A stretch of 64,000 nt of DNA, from the NCBI GenBank assembly GCA_016937175.1, contig JAFGWL010000056.1:202458-266457 (forward strand), given 5' to 3'. Made by a program: the position numbers and the translations under genes. Below the pieces are notes generated by a model. That model ran no database searches. It saw only the letters and a program-made list of their open reading frames with translations, and was not told the DNA's origin. The stretch's first letter is position 1, and each line of letters opens with the position of its first letter. The stretch comes from Candidatus Mcinerneyibacteriota bacterium (GTDB lineage: Bacteria > Macinerneyibacteriota > Macinerneyibacteria > Macinerneyibacteriales > DSCS01). Below are positions 17,138 through 26,900 of this stretch, one piece after another.

Positions 17138-17578
17138 TTAACGGGAGATTTTTTTTATCTCTTCCTCAAGATACCCTGTAACAAACTCGATGACCAGGGG
17201 GCAGACCTCGTCAAAGAGGCCTGCTCTCCGGGCTTTCAGATATTCATCCGGATCACTCATGTCGATCCCCAGCAAGTCGCGGCAGCGCAGAGCCCCGAAC
17301 CGGTTTCTGACCGCCTCCCCCAGAGACCTGACCCTTCCGTAGCACTTCTCCTTGTCCGACCCGAAAAGAACCCCCAGGATCATGACTCCTCCTGTAAAGG
17401 CTCCGCAGGCCTCCTGCAAGCGTCCCATGCCTCCCCCGAAACCGGCCCCCAGGGGAGCCAGATTTTGCGGATTAAACCCCAGCTCTTCTGCCCACGGCAG
17501 AATAACAGACTGACAGCAGTTAAACGGGCCACTGAATCTCTCCAGGGCTTCTTTTACTTTTCCGCTCCTTTTTTCCAT
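17138..17578 (-). CDS. C_GCAxxG_C_C family redox protein
   Basis: 146 residues. The family cysteines are visible: NCCQSV near the N-terminus, ACGAFTGG in the middle (the CGAxxG block), then ALRCRDLLG and EVCPLVIEF. Members are probable redox or cofactor-binding proteins common in anaerobes, function unknown. ATG 17578 follows AAAGGAGAAGA. Its first 59 bp overlap the 3' end of the upstream CPBP gene in another frame, implying cotranslation. Confidence 0.85.
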   Translation of the reverse strand: MEKRSGKVKEALERFSGPFNCCQSVILPWAEELGFNPQNLAPLGAGFGGGMGRLQEACGAFTGGVMILGVLFGSDKEKCYGRVRSLGEAVRNRFGALRCRDLLGIDMSDPDEYLKARRAGLFDEVCPLVIEFVTGYLEEEIKKISR

Positions 17579-18374
17579 TCTTCTCCTTTATGGTATCTAT
17601 GACGATGACAATTGTGACCACAACTGCTTCGATAACGGTCCTCCAGATCTTGGCTTCTTCAGGGATCACGAGAAGTTCTCCCCAGGTGTTGGCTGACCAA
17701 TGGATCAATACGGCACCCAAAACAGAGCGCCGGTACCGGTCATAGAACCGGATCATAAGGATGGCATGAGGGAAAAATGCAACCACATATGTCAGAAGAT
17801 TGGCATATCCTGCAGCAGCTGCTCTCTGCTGATAGCTCCCCTCCATGAAAAAGAGGGGGAGATGCCAGAGAGCCCAAAACAAAGCGCTGATCACTGACAT
17901 CTGCCAAAAGGAGACTTTCTCCCGAACCAGATCCGGGACATATCCCCGCCAGGCAGGTTCTTCAGTCAGGGGGCCGAATAAAAGCATAAAGAGGAGAAAA
18001 GGGAGAAGCGAAACAGGGTTTTGTGCGAATAAGGAGATCTGTGTCAAATGGTTCGAGAACTCACCCCCCGTGTACAGCAAGAGAGCAACCAGGTTGGATA
18101 ACGGGAAGAGGAGGACGATGATAAGGTATCCTGAAACAGAAATACTTTTAAAATCGACACATCGTATTAAAAAGCGTTTTCTTTCCCTGTTCCCATCCAG
18201 GGAGATCAAGACTGTCAAAAGGGGCATCGCCCCGCCCAGGGCCAGAAAGAGTTTTCCCGTGATCGGTCTTGTTCCCGTCAAAACAGGGAGGATCCACCAT
18301 ACCCATGTAAGGAGGAATGACTTGAGATAGAAGCTGAGGGCCTTCTTCCAGACTTGCATTTCTACGGTCCTCAT
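17520..18374 (-). CDS. CPBP family intramembrane glutamic endopeptidase (CAAX/Abi type)
   Basis: 284 residues with about eight membrane segments. EEPAWRG (EExxxR), FWALWHLPLFF (FxxxH) and HWSANTWGE (HxxxN) are the three conserved motifs of the Rce1/CPBP fold. Bacterial members process or protect against peptides such as bacteriocins; substrate here unknown. Start ATG 18374 is right behind the nitroreductase stop, so the two are coupled; ATG 18359 is an alternative. Confidence 0.88.
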   Translation of the reverse strand: MRTVEMQVWKKALSFYLKSFLLTWVWWILPVLTGTRPITGKLFLALGGAMPLLTVLISLDGNRERKRFLIRCVDFKSISVSGYLIIVLLFPLSNLVALLLYTGGEFSNHLTQISLFAQNPVSLLPFLLFMLLFGPLTEEPAWRGYVPDLVREKVSFWQMSVISALFWALWHLPLFFMEGSYQQRAAAAGYANLLTYVVAFFPHAILMIRFYDRYRRSVLGAVLIHWSANTWGELLVIPEEAKIWRTVIEAVVVTIVIVIDTIKEKNGKKERKSKRSPGEIQWPV

Positions 18375-18375
18375 C

Positions 18376-18897
18376 CTACCATTTTTCCCAGTGAAGGCGG
18401 CTTTCCTCCCACTTGTCTTTCGGAAGGATTTTCTCAGCAGGGTATCCCAGCGGGATCACATTAAGGGGAATGATCCTCTCGGGGAGAGAAAGGAGGGGAC
18501 GGATCTTTCCGATACGTTCCTGGTCAGGATAGAGCCCTGTCCAAACAGCGCCCAGTCCCAGAGCTTCTGCTGCCAAAAGAATATTCTCCGTGGCGGCTGA
18601 ACAGTCCTGAACCCAGAACTTCCGGGCGATCCCACTATCATCTCTTTCGGGATCTCCGCAGACGATGATGGCTGCCGCCGCCTCTCTCAGCATGGAAGCA
18701 TTGGGGAGCCGTTCAGCCAATGAATCCAGGAGCCCGGCATCCGTCACAGCGATAAACTCCCAGGGACAGATGTTCACTGCAGACGGAGCGCTCATCCCAG
18801 CCTGGATAAGGAGTTTCAGTTTATCTTTTCCGACCTCCTTCCCATTCTGATAATGGCGTATGCTTTTCCGGTTGAAGATAAGGTTCAGATCATCCAC
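18376..18897 (-). CDS. Nitroreductase-family protein
   Basis: About 173 residues. FNRKSIRHYQNG (FMN-binding start), PSAVNICPWEFIAV, LAAEALGLGAVWTGLYPD and NVIPLGYPAEK match the compact nitroreductase fold. The start is best placed at GTG 18897, four bases after AAAGGAGG; earlier in-frame codons would overlap the upstream antiporter gene. Second nitroreductase in the window. First of two nitroreductase/CPBP/C_GCAxxG genes in a tight leftward unit behind the antiporter. Confidence 0.85.
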   Translation of the reverse strand: MDDLNLIFNRKSIRHYQNGKEVGKDKLKLLIQAGMSAPSAVNICPWEFIAVTDAGLLDSLAERLPNASMLREAAAAIIVCGDPERDDSGIARKFWVQDCSAATENILLAAEALGLGAVWTGLYPDQERIGKIRPLLSLPERIIPLNVIPLGYPAEKILPKDKWEESRLHWEKW

Positions 18898-18908
18898 CAA
18901 GCCTCCTT

Positions 18909-19856
18909 TCAATGGGGCCATAAGAAGATCATATAGACGATATAGAGAGCAAGTAGAATCCCCCCCTCCGGACGGCTGAGCCTGAATCCACTTTTGAAAA
19001 ACGGGAGAGCCATACAGGATGTCATGACAAAAGCTCCCATATCAGTCCATGTGATCCCGTTTGCCGCCAGGGGGCGGACTGCACCCGCACCTCCCAGGAC
19101 AGCTAGGATATTAAAGATATTCGACCCGATAATATTTCCCACAGAAATATCGGGCTCTTTTTTCAAAGCAGCCACGACAGATGTCGCAAGCTCTGGAAGG
19201 CTGGTCCCGGCCGCCACGATGGTCAGTCCGATGACAGCTTCACTCACACCAAAGTGCCTGGCCAGAGAGACACTTCCCAGGACAAGGAAATGAGCTCCCC
19301 CCACGAGCAGGCCCAACCCGCCTCCGATAAAAAGGATACAGAGCAGAGGAGTGCCGGTTTTCGGGCTGAGATAGTCTTTAAACTCATCATTGAGAGGCTT
19401 TTCCTTTTTCTCCAAAGCAGGACGGATAGTCCACCCCGTATAGACGAGGAAGAAAAACAGAAAAGCCAGACTTTCTACCCTCGAAAGGACTCCATCTCTG
19501 AAAAAGAGGATCACTAGAAATGAAGCCAGGATCATAACCGGGACATCACGCCTGACAAGGCCCGACTGGACGCGCAGAGGATGTATCAGTGAAGCCAACC
19601 CCAGGATGACACAGAGATTGAAGATATTCGAACCCAGGACATTTCCCAGAGAGAGTGCGCTGTTACCGGAAAAAGAGGCCTTCAGGCTCACGATCATTTC
19701 CGGCATGCTTGTTCCGAAAGCGACGACAGTCAAGCCCACGATGAGGGGCGCGACCTTCATACTCAGTGCCAGTCGGGAACTCCCTTTGACGAGTAGATCG
19801 GCACCGAAATAGAGAAGGACAGTTGAAGCGAGGATGAGACCGACAGAAGAATACAT
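18909..19856 (-). CDS. Calcium/sodium antiporter (CaCA family, YrbG-like)
   Basis: 315 residues, about ten membrane segments in two inverted halves. Each half has an alpha-repeat: VVAFGTSMPEMIVSLKA with GNVLGSNIFNLCVI, and IVAAGTSLPELATSVVA with GNIIGSNIFNILAV. These G-T-S-x-P-E and G-N-x-x-G-S-N blocks are the ion-coordinating core of Na+/Ca2+ exchangers. A promoter (TTGACA, 16 bp, TATCTT) lies upstream and AGGAGG precedes the ATG. It likely exports calcium using sodium influx. Confidence 0.93.
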   Translation of the reverse strand: MYSSVGLILASTVLLYFGADLLVKGSSRLALSMKVAPLIVGLTVVAFGTSMPEMIVSLKASFSGNSALSLGNVLGSNIFNLCVILGLASLIHPLRVQSGLVRRDVPVMILASFLVILFFRDGVLSRVESLAFLFFFLVYTGWTIRPALEKKEKPLNDEFKDYLSPKTGTPLLCILFIGGGLGLLVGGAHFLVLGSVSLARHFGVSEAVIGLTIVAAGTSLPELATSVVAALKKEPDISVGNIIGSNIFNILAVLGGAGAVRPLAANGITWTDMGAFVMTSCMALPFFKSGFRLSRPEGGILLALYIVYMIFLWPH

Positions 19857-19884
19857 CTTAATTAACCTCCTGACCCTTAATCTT

Positions 19885-19912
19885 AAGATAAGTCATTCCG
19901 GGCCGGTGTCAA
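19885..19912 (-). promoter_or_regulatory. Promoter of the antiporter operon
   Basis: Minus strand TTGACA (19912-19907), 16-bp spacer, TATCTT (19890-19885), about 30 bp before the antiporter ATG. Confidence 0.55.
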
Positions 19913-20011
19913 GATTTCTCTTGTCTGCTTGTCGCTTCAGATGAGCGCTCTGTCAGAATACCCTTGCCCCGTCCGACAGAGAGAGATACCCTGAGACAGA
20001 AAGGAGGAGAC

Positions 20012-21037
20012 ATGCGGACTTCACAGTTTCTTATCCTCGGCCTCTTCCTCATCTCGGGATGCCGCCCGGTTGAGGAAGCTCTTCAAAATGACTTTACCAC
20101 CATCTCCCTCCGCCTTCTCTTTTCAGGGACATGGAGGACCCCGGCCCGTCTTCTTCACCTGGCTTCCCTGAACGGGAAGGTTTATGGACTGGATAAGACC
20201 GACGGGAGGCTCTTCGTTACCTATATTAACGGGAAAAAAATCCAGACCGAAACACTCTCCACTCTTCCGGTGGGATGCGAACCCGGGGAGATCTTCAACC
20301 CCGCAGCCTTTATCCCTCTCTCCTCCCGCTCTTTTCTTATCGCTGACCGTTACCGGAACCGTCTCCACCTGATTTCTGAAAAGGGCAAAAACCGGGAGAC
20401 TCTTTTCCTGTCTTCCAGGGGGATTTATCCGTCGGGAAACCGTATCATGGCCCGGAAGGATGAACACCGGGGAGCTCTCCTCTTTATCGATTCTTCAAGC
20501 AGGGGGGAGATCCTTCTCATCAGGACGCAGCCTTTCGGGGTGGAGTCTTTCACGGGAGAAAAACAATCTCTTCGTTCTTCTTGCAAGAAAAAACCTTCGT
20601 TCTCCCTTTTTTCAGGAGATCTGATCTATACGACACAGGGATTCTTCAGGCTGACATATTCTCCCTCTCTCTATCGAGTCGGGAGTTCGGGAGTCTTCTA
20701 TCACAATGAACCCTTTACTGCCCTCAGGGACGTCGGTTACTCTTTTTCTTTAAACCCTAAAGGCCGTTTTTCAGGCACTTCTTTCCTTAAGGCGTTTCTT
20801 TGCAGGGTTGAAATGGTGGCGCTCCGTGATGAAGTTCTTCTTCTCTTCTATGATGATCATCGGCAGCGAATCCTGGCCCTCTCCCCTGATACCCGCGTTA
20901 AAGCGGTTATCCCCTGGCCGAAAGAGATTCCCTGGAAAAAACCGCACCTGATCCCGGCCGGGGAGAGGCAGTTTCTTCTTTACGGTGATGATAAACGCTT
21001 TTTTCTTTTTGAGACAGAGACGGCCCTTTTCCGGTGA
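20012..21037 (+). CDS. Lipoprotein of unknown function, propeller-like
   Basis: 341 residues from ATG 20012 (AAAGGAGGAGAC upstream). MRTSQFLILGLFLISGC is a lipoprotein signal with Cys17. The rest has repeating beta segments such as LASLNGKVYGLDKTDGRLFV, FIPLSSRSFLIADRYRN and GALLFIDSSSRGEILLI, consistent with a six- or seven-bladed propeller akin to the 6-bladed lipoprotein at 22875-23930, but no family is certain. A perfect hairpin overlaps its stop codon. Confidence 0.72.
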   Translation: MRTSQFLILGLFLISGCRPVEEALQNDFTTISLRLLFSGTWRTPARLLHLASLNGKVYGLDKTDGRLFVTYINGKKIQTETLSTLPVGCEPGEIFNPAAFIPLSSRSFLIADRYRNRLHLISEKGKNRETLFLSSRGIYPSGNRIMARKDEHRGALLFIDSSSRGEILLIRTQPFGVESFTGEKQSLRSSCKKKPSFSLFSGDLIYTTQGFFRLTYSPSLYRVGSSGVFYHNEPFTALRDVGYSFSLNPKGRFSGTSFLKAFLCRVEMVALRDEVLLLFYDDHRQRILALSPDTRVKAVIPWPKEIPWKKPHLIPAGERQFLLYGDDKRFFLFETETALFR

Positions 21038-21060
21038 AAAGGGCCGCATTTCTACTTTTT
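21021..21060. terminator. Intrinsic terminator overlapping the stop codon at 21037
   Basis: CGGCCCTTTTC (21021-21031), loop CGGT, GAAAAGGGCCG (21036-21046): a perfect 11-bp stem, then CATTTCTACTTTTT. It serves the rightward lipoprotein gene and possibly the convergent gene. Confidence 0.7.
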
Positions 21061-21783
21061 GATAAATCGGGGCTCTTTTTGAAATGAGATGATACGGGCC
21101 TTCCAGAGAAGGTAAAGAAGAAGAGTCATGACTCCTGCCAGGAGAACAGCAAGCAGGATCCAAACTCCCCTTTGCACTTTTGTATAAGTCAATTCAAGCG
21201 TGTTTTCCGAGAAGGGATCCAATTTCCATGTGTAGAGCCCCTCCTCTTCATCCACTTGCGAAGCATTGTGAGAAAGGACCTTGAAGGGAAGCCGGATGGT
21301 ATAAGTATAATCCATATTTTTTGTAAAATTTTCAGGAAGAAAACCTTCGGCCTGATCATTGGTCACCAATTCATCCCCGACAGAGGAGAAATCTGTCTTT
21401 ATCGAAAGGGCGATTGTGGACTTGAAGAGACCTTTTTCCGTCACTACGTCGAGAGAGGCTCCCAGCCGCCCTTTATTCTTTTCCAGTGAGGATCTCAATG
21501 ATTCCAGTGATGAATATTCCTGACGGGCTGTAAAACCCTGAACCCCCTCTTTTTCATAATCTGTCACCTTGAATCCTTCTTCTGCAAGCTTCTTTTTTAT
21601 CGTCCCGAAAGGATCTTCTTCATTGCTTCGGGCTGCTTCATAGACGACCTGCATCAGGCCGAAAGAATACTCATACGAGACCTTTCCGTTCCGTTCCAGT
21701 GTCAGCACGGAATGGGACTCTGAACAGGCGGACAGGATCAGAAGAATAAGAAACAGAAGAGTTGAAAGGGCGCCTCTCTTCAT
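21052..21783 (-). CDS. Membrane-anchored lipoprotein, LppM/DUF3153-like
   Basis: 243 residues from ATG 21783, preceded by AAGGAGG. Lipoprotein signal ends LILLILSACSES. A beta-rich domain (about 20-200) is followed by one transmembrane helix GVWILLAVLLAGVMTLLLYL and a basic tail. A lipidated N-terminus plus C-terminal helix with an SVLTLERNGKVSYEY-type start resembles the LppM/DUF3153 architecture; the match is by eye only. Function unknown. Confidence 0.68.
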   Translation of the reverse strand: MKRGALSTLLFLILLILSACSESHSVLTLERNGKVSYEYSFGLMQVVYEAARSNEEDPFGTIKKKLAEEGFKVTDYEKEGVQGFTARQEYSSLESLRSSLEKNKGRLGASLDVVTEKGLFKSTIALSIKTDFSSVGDELVTNDQAEGFLPENFTKNMDYTYTIRLPFKVLSHNASQVDEEEGLYTWKLDPFSENTLELTYTKVQRGVWILLAVLLAGVMTLLLYLLWKARIISFQKEPRFIKK

Positions 21784-21875
21784 CTTCACAACCTCCTTGA
21801 TTTCGTTGTCCATAAGGATAGCTTTTCTACGCCGTTTTTCAAGTTATTTATTTGGAAAATATTTTTACAAACACC

Positions 21876-21934
21876 TTGACAAAAAAAAAGAAGATGGTAT
21901 ATTTACTTTGTAACACAAAGTTATTTGTAACCAA
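21876..21934 (+). promoter_or_regulatory. Promoter with repeated operator-like element
   Basis: TTGACA (21876-21881), 16-bp spacer, TATATT (21898-21903). Immediately after the -10, ACTTTGTAACACAAAGT (21905-21921) is a 6-5-6 perfect inverted repeat, and TTGTAACCAAAG repeats half of it up to the ribosome site. This fits a repressor binding site for the winged-helix regulator encoded as the second gene of the operon. Confidence 0.6.
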
Positions 21935-21945
21935 AGGAGGTTTGT

Positions 21946-22545
21946 ATGAATTCGCACAAGGCCTATGAAGATGTCCAGCTGATCAAAGAGATGTTGTCTA
22001 AAACAAAGAAAAATGTCATGGGGAGTGGAAAATATTTTGCTCTGTGGGGGTATATTATACTTGTCGCGGCATTAAGCTCCGATTACATCGCCAGTTCCCT
22101 GGGAAAACCCTGGGTTTTTAGTGTGATATGGCTCGGAGCTATGGGGATCGGATCACTCATTACATTCATTTTTATATCAACCGATAAAAAAAGAACTCGC
22201 GTTAAGACTTTCTTTGATCGTGTGGGGGGATACATGGGAGGAGGGTTCGGAATTGCTTTTCTGCTATCCGGAATTATCTATCCTGCTCTCGGTGTCTATC
22301 CTTATTCCACTATCCCTATCGTCACAGGGATGATAGCCGGCACATTTCTTTTTATTACAGCCTGTCTCTACCAATGGAAATTTCTTTTCGGGGCAGCTTT
22401 TATCTGGTGGGCTTCTACGATAGCAGCATCTCTTCTTCCGTATAACCAAAGGGGTTGGGCCATCGTCTTCGCTTTAATCTTCGGCTACATCGTCCCCGGG
22501 CATATGCTTCATTACAAAGAGAGGAAAGGCCAAAGGGATGAATAA
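21946..22545 (+). CDS. Five-to-six-helix membrane protein paired with a winged-helix regulator
   Basis: 199 residues. A short soluble N-terminal part (about 1-30) with EDVQLIKEMLSKTKKNVMGS is followed by paired hydrophobic helices (from FALWGYIILVAALSSDYIA to VFALIFGYIVPGHML). Several bacteria carry such small membrane proteins next to a winged-helix regulator, but I know no function. AAAGGAGG precedes the ATG. Its last codons overlap the regulator start by 8 bp. Confidence 0.8.
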   Translation: MNSHKAYEDVQLIKEMLSKTKKNVMGSGKYFALWGYIILVAALSSDYIASSLGKPWVFSVIWLGAMGIGSLITFIFISTDKKRTRVKTFFDRVGGYMGGGFGIAFLLSGIIYPALGVYPYSTIPIVTGMIAGTFLFITACLYQWKFLFGAAFIWWASTIAASLLPYNQRGWAIVFALIFGYIVPGHMLHYKERKGQRDE

Positions 22546-22843
22546 AGAGTCGGTCCAACTTGATCCCCTGATCCACGCCCCGGTAAGGCTGGCTATCCTC
22601 TCTTTGCTGATGACAGTGGAAGAGGCCGACTTCACTTACCTGAAAGAGCATACGGGAACGACAGAAGGCAACCTGAGTACACACCTGACCCGGCTGGAAG
22701 AGGGCGGCCTCATTTCCGTCACAAAGACTTTTCATAAAAAGAGGCCGAAAACGATATGCGCCATCAGTCCCGAAGGGAGAAAACGTTTTCATCATTATCT
22801 CTCCTGTCTGGAAGCGATCCTCACGCCGGAAAAAACAGAGTGA
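22538..22843 (+). CDS. Winged-helix transcriptional regulator
   Basis: 101 residues. IHAPVRLAILSLLMTVEEADF, then YLKEHTGTTEGNLSTHLTRL (helix-turn-helix) and EEGGLISVTKTFHKKRPKTI (wing) is the compact ArsR/MarR-like winged-helix form often annotated as HTH_34. No sensor domain is fused. It overlaps the membrane protein gene and probably represses its own promoter through the repeats at 21905-21934. Confidence 0.88.
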   Translation: MNKESVQLDPLIHAPVRLAILSLLMTVEEADFTYLKEHTGTTEGNLSTHLTRLEEGGLISVTKTFHKKRPKTICAISPEGRKRFHHYLSCLEAILTPEKTE

Positions 22844-22844
22844 C

Positions 22845-22868
22845 GAAGCCGGCTTCAGAGCCGGCTTC
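22845..22868. terminator. Bidirectional terminator hairpin
   Basis: GAAGCCGGCT, loop TCAG, AGCCGGCTTC: perfect 10-bp stem between convergent genes. On the minus strand it is followed by GTCACTCTGTTTTTT, so termination is best supported for the leftward gene's readout. Confidence 0.7.
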
Positions 22869-22874
22869 TCTCAC

Positions 22875-23930
22875 TTATTGAAATGCGCATACGACTATTT
22901 CAGAAAGGTTGCGGCTCTCCTCTTCCAGTTGAGACTCCTGATAGATCAGGGTATCGTCGGAAGCACAATATAATAAAACAGGGCTGGTCACTCCGGGACG
23001 GAAACGGTGCCGGGCTGTAGCCACGAGTTCTCCCCGGCTGTTATAGCTGAGAAGAACAGCCTTATCCCTGGCTTCAGCAGAGCCGATGAGGATCCAGTAA
23101 GCATTCTGACGGGTGAAAAATGCCACTGTCCCACGGGGAGAAAAGCGGAGCGAAAGCTCATTCTCTTCGTCTCCCTGACGGCTTTCGCCCTCGAACCACT
23201 TTCCCTTGAACTCGGGGTAATCCACCTCCCGCTCAACAAGGAGCTCCTCCTTCTCCCATCGGGTAAAGAGCAGCCTTTTCCCCAGAAATCCGAAAAGCAG
23301 GACCCCGTCTTGAGAGACAAGGGGAATAAAGATGGAACGGGCCGCATAATCCATGAGTTCCTGTTTGTTCATCGATGAAAAATCAGGATTCCCAGCCGGA
23401 ACAAAATGGCCCAGGAGCTTCCCCTTTTTATCGTAAACATGAAGAAAAGCGGGGCCTTCAATGATGCTGCAGTAAATATATCCGTCATTGCCCAAAGCAC
23501 CTGCGATGATGCTGCCCTCCCCCAGGGTGAATTCATCCATAAACCGGATCTTTCCTTCGGGAGAGACTTCAAATGTCATGATCTTGTTGACTCCACGGTC
23601 TCCCAGATAGACTCTGTTCTCCTCACAACCGATATAGAAAATATCTCCGGGCCCGAATTCTCCGGGGCCTTTTCCTTTCCTGTCATACCGGTCTCTGATA
23701 AGTCCCTCGCCGGTGAAGGTCACAAGTGCATAGCGGTGGTTCCGGGAATCCAGCGCCACATAAAAGCTTCCGATCTTATCGATACTCTCTATTTCCATAT
23801 CATGAGATAAGGAGATTCGATTGACTTCTTTGATACTAATTGACGGTAATGATTCGATATCTGTCACAGAAGATCCCCGGCAAGCGCTGAATATCACAAG
23901 AACTATTCCCAGGTAGAGATAAAATTTCAT
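22875..23930 (-). CDS. Six-bladed beta-propeller lipoprotein
   Basis: 351 residues. Lipoprotein signal MKFYLYLGIVLVIFSAC (Cys17). Repeats such as SRNHRYALVTFTGEGLI with RDRYDRKGKGPGEFGPGD are typical of the 6-bladed (BF3888/NHL-like) propeller lipoproteins, where the GKGPGEF block recurs. No catalytic motif. AGGGAGGACAT precedes the ATG. It follows the hybrid kinase gene by 68 bp on the same strand and could be cotranscribed. Confidence 0.8.
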   Translation of the reverse strand: MKFYLYLGIVLVIFSACRGSSVTDIESLPSISIKEVNRISLSHDMEIESIDKIGSFYVALDSRNHRYALVTFTGEGLIRDRYDRKGKGPGEFGPGDIFYIGCEENRVYLGDRGVNKIMTFEVSPEGKIRFMDEFTLGEGSIIAGALGNDGYIYCSIIEGPAFLHVYDKKGKLLGHFVPAGNPDFSSMNKQELMDYAARSIFIPLVSQDGVLLFGFLGKRLLFTRWEKEELLVEREVDYPEFKGKWFEGESRQGDEENELSLRFSPRGTVAFFTRQNAYWILIGSAEARDKAVLLSYNSRGELVATARHRFRPGVTSPVLLYCASDDTLIYQESQLEEESRNLSEIVVCAFQ

Positions 23931-23998
23931 ATGTCCTCCCTTTTTCCATGGGACAAAAAAATAACTGGGGATGTTTCAGTGATTAATGCGAACGGGAT

Positions 23999-26900
23999 TC
24001 AGGAATCAAGAGCCTCTTTGAGGGCCCGTCCCAGCTCCTGCCTTCGGTAGGGTTTCTGGATAAACCCCCTGGCTCCTTTTTCCATGAGCTCGTGAAATCC
24101 CCGGTCATGGCTAAACCCTGATGAAAAGACGACTTTGATATGAGGGTCCAGTTTCAGAAGTTCCTCAAAGACTTCACGGCCGTTCATTTTTGGCATCACC
24201 ATATCCAGAAGGATCACATCGATCTCTTCACGTTTCTCACGGTAAGCCTGAAGCCCTTCATCCCCGTCTGAAGCCTCAAAGACACGGTATCCCAGGCCGG
24301 ACAGGACCTCTGAAGCGATCGCCCGTACCACATGGTCATCTTCGATGATGAGGACAGTCTTGTCTTGAACAGTGAGATCCCCATGTTCGCGAGAGGATTT
24401 TCTGATCGGCGTACTTTCTGCCGGCAGATAAATCCTGAATAAACTTCCAGCGCCGGGGGTGCTTTCGCACATCACCATGCCGTTGTGATCTTTGACAGAC
24501 CCGTAGACGGCAGCCAGCCCCAATCCTGTCCCCTTCCCCACACCCTTCGTCGTAAAGAAGGGTTCAAAGATATGCTCCTGGATCTCCGGGGCCATTCCCT
24601 CTCCGTTGTCCCTGACTTCCACACAGACAAAGGGCCCGGGTTTGAGGTCAAAGGAACTCTCACGGCAAAAAGATTCATCCAGATAACAATCCTTTGTCGT
24701 GAATGAGACGATCCCCCCTTCCGGCAGGGCATCCCGTGCATTGATTCCGAGGTTTAAAAATGCGTTCTGAAGCTGGGCAGGATCTCCGATCACTGTGGAA
24801 AGGTTCGCTTTGAAATCCATTTTAATCTCAATGCGCCTGTCCAGGCTTCGCTCCAGGATCTGGATCGCGTCTTTAAGGATCAGGTGAATATTCACAGGAG
24901 TCGATTCGACCTTCCCTTTTCGTGAAAAATCAAGAAGTTTTTGTGTCAGGGCTGAGGCTCGACGGGCTGTATCGACGATCATATTGAGATTTCTTTTGAG
25001 ATCCCGGTCCTTTCCCACTTTCATAACCAGAAGATCGGCCGATCCCATGATACCGGCCAACATATTGTTGAAATCGTGGGCGATCCCGCCGGCCAGCAGG
25101 CCTATGGAATCAAGCTTCTGAGACTGACGGAGCTGCTGTTCCAATACATATTGCTCTGTCATGTCGCGGAAGACGACGACTGTCCCGGTGACCACCCCTT
25201 TTTCGTCCCGGATGGGAGCGATACTGAGGGAGACCCTTCTTTCCTTCCCGTCAGGAGTCCTCAGAAGAGAGGCGGAGGGCAGCCTTATTTTCTGCCTGCG
25301 GTCAGCCTCATCCGGAGCCAAAAGTGAGCCGTCTAACTCCTCATTCATAAATCGCAACACTGCCCGGGCCGGCTTCCCTCTCGCTTCATCCGCGGAAAGG
25401 CCCAGAATCTTCTCCCCCACAGGGTTCATCTCCTGGATATTGCCCTGTGTGTCCAGGGCTATGACCGCATCCCCGATGGAGTTGAGGATAGTCCTGAGAT
25501 CGGCTTCTCTCCGGCGTAAGGCTTCCTCGGTGGCCTTACGTCGTGTGATATCCCGTGCAATGGAGAGAATGGCCTGCTCCCCCCGAAAGTTGATAAGCCG
25601 GGCGTTGACCTCTGTGGGGACCGGCCGCCCCTCTTTAGTGATATGCTCGGTCTCAAAGATCAGATGCCCTTCCTTTATCAGGTCCTCGATCCGTTCAGAG
25701 ACTCGTTCCGCATAGGCGGGCGCGTCAAACTGGGCGGGGCCCATAGCAAGCATCTCTTCACGGCTGTAGCCCATGCGCTCACAGAAGGCGTCGTTGACCT
25801 GCAGTGTCTTTCCGGCGGGAGTATGAATCAGCATGCCATCGGCAGCTGAATGGAAAAAGAGACGGAATTGCTCTTCACTCTCCCGGAGCGTCTCTTCCAT
25901 CTTTTGCTTTTCGGTGATGTCCGTTCCCGAACTGAGAATCCCTTTCTTCTCTCCTTTCTCATCATACAAGGGCGCATTCCGCCAGGCTATATAACGTAGT
26001 TTCCCCGTCCCTGTGAGAATAAAGTTTTCATGATACCGTACATCTTTGTTCTTATCAGCCATTAAATCATGGAAAAGGGACCTGGTCTCTCCCTTGTAGG
26101 CCCCAGGAACAAACTCATCTATCCACACTTTACCCAGGATCTCCTCTTCGCTTCTCTCAAGGACCCGGCATCCCTTGGGGTTGACCATGACGACCCGGCC
26201 CTCCCGGTCCAGGGCCAGCATCATCACATCGGCCACATCGAGATAGGCCTGTGCCTTATCCCTCTCCTCATTTATCTTCTCTTCGGCCAGTTTGAAATCG
26301 GTCACATCGATGACAGAGATCAACCCCGCCTTTTTCCCTTTATAGACACAGGTCGTCCCGGCCAGGCGGACCCATCGCTCGGTCCCGTCTTTTCGGATGA
26401 TCTTGAATTCATACCCTGTAGGCGCATCCTCCCCCTGCTGACGTTTCCGTCCCCGTCCCTGGACCAATTCCTTAAAATCGGGGTGGACTATACTCCAGAA
26501 ATTCATCCGTTGTAGTTCGTCCCTTGAATAACCGGTGATCTTTTCCGAGACCGGATTCACATAGACCCATTTATCTTCCTGGTAGAGCATCACGGCTACC
26601 GGTGTGGAGACAGCCAGAGTCCTGAAGAGCTCCTCGCTCTCTTCAAGGGCTTCCCGTACGGCATACTCTTCTGTCACATCCCGAAACACCAACACCACGC
26701 CGATGACTTCGCCTTTCTGGTCCTTGACCGGCGCGGCACTGTCAGCGATCTGGTAGCGGGAGCCGTCTTTGGCGATGAGAATCGTGTGATTCGCCAGCCC
26801 CACGATTATCCCGTTTCTCAGAACATCCTCGACCGGATTATTTGCTCTTTCCCCTGTCCGTGCGTTGATGATCTGGAAGACTTCTTCAAGGGGTTTCCCA

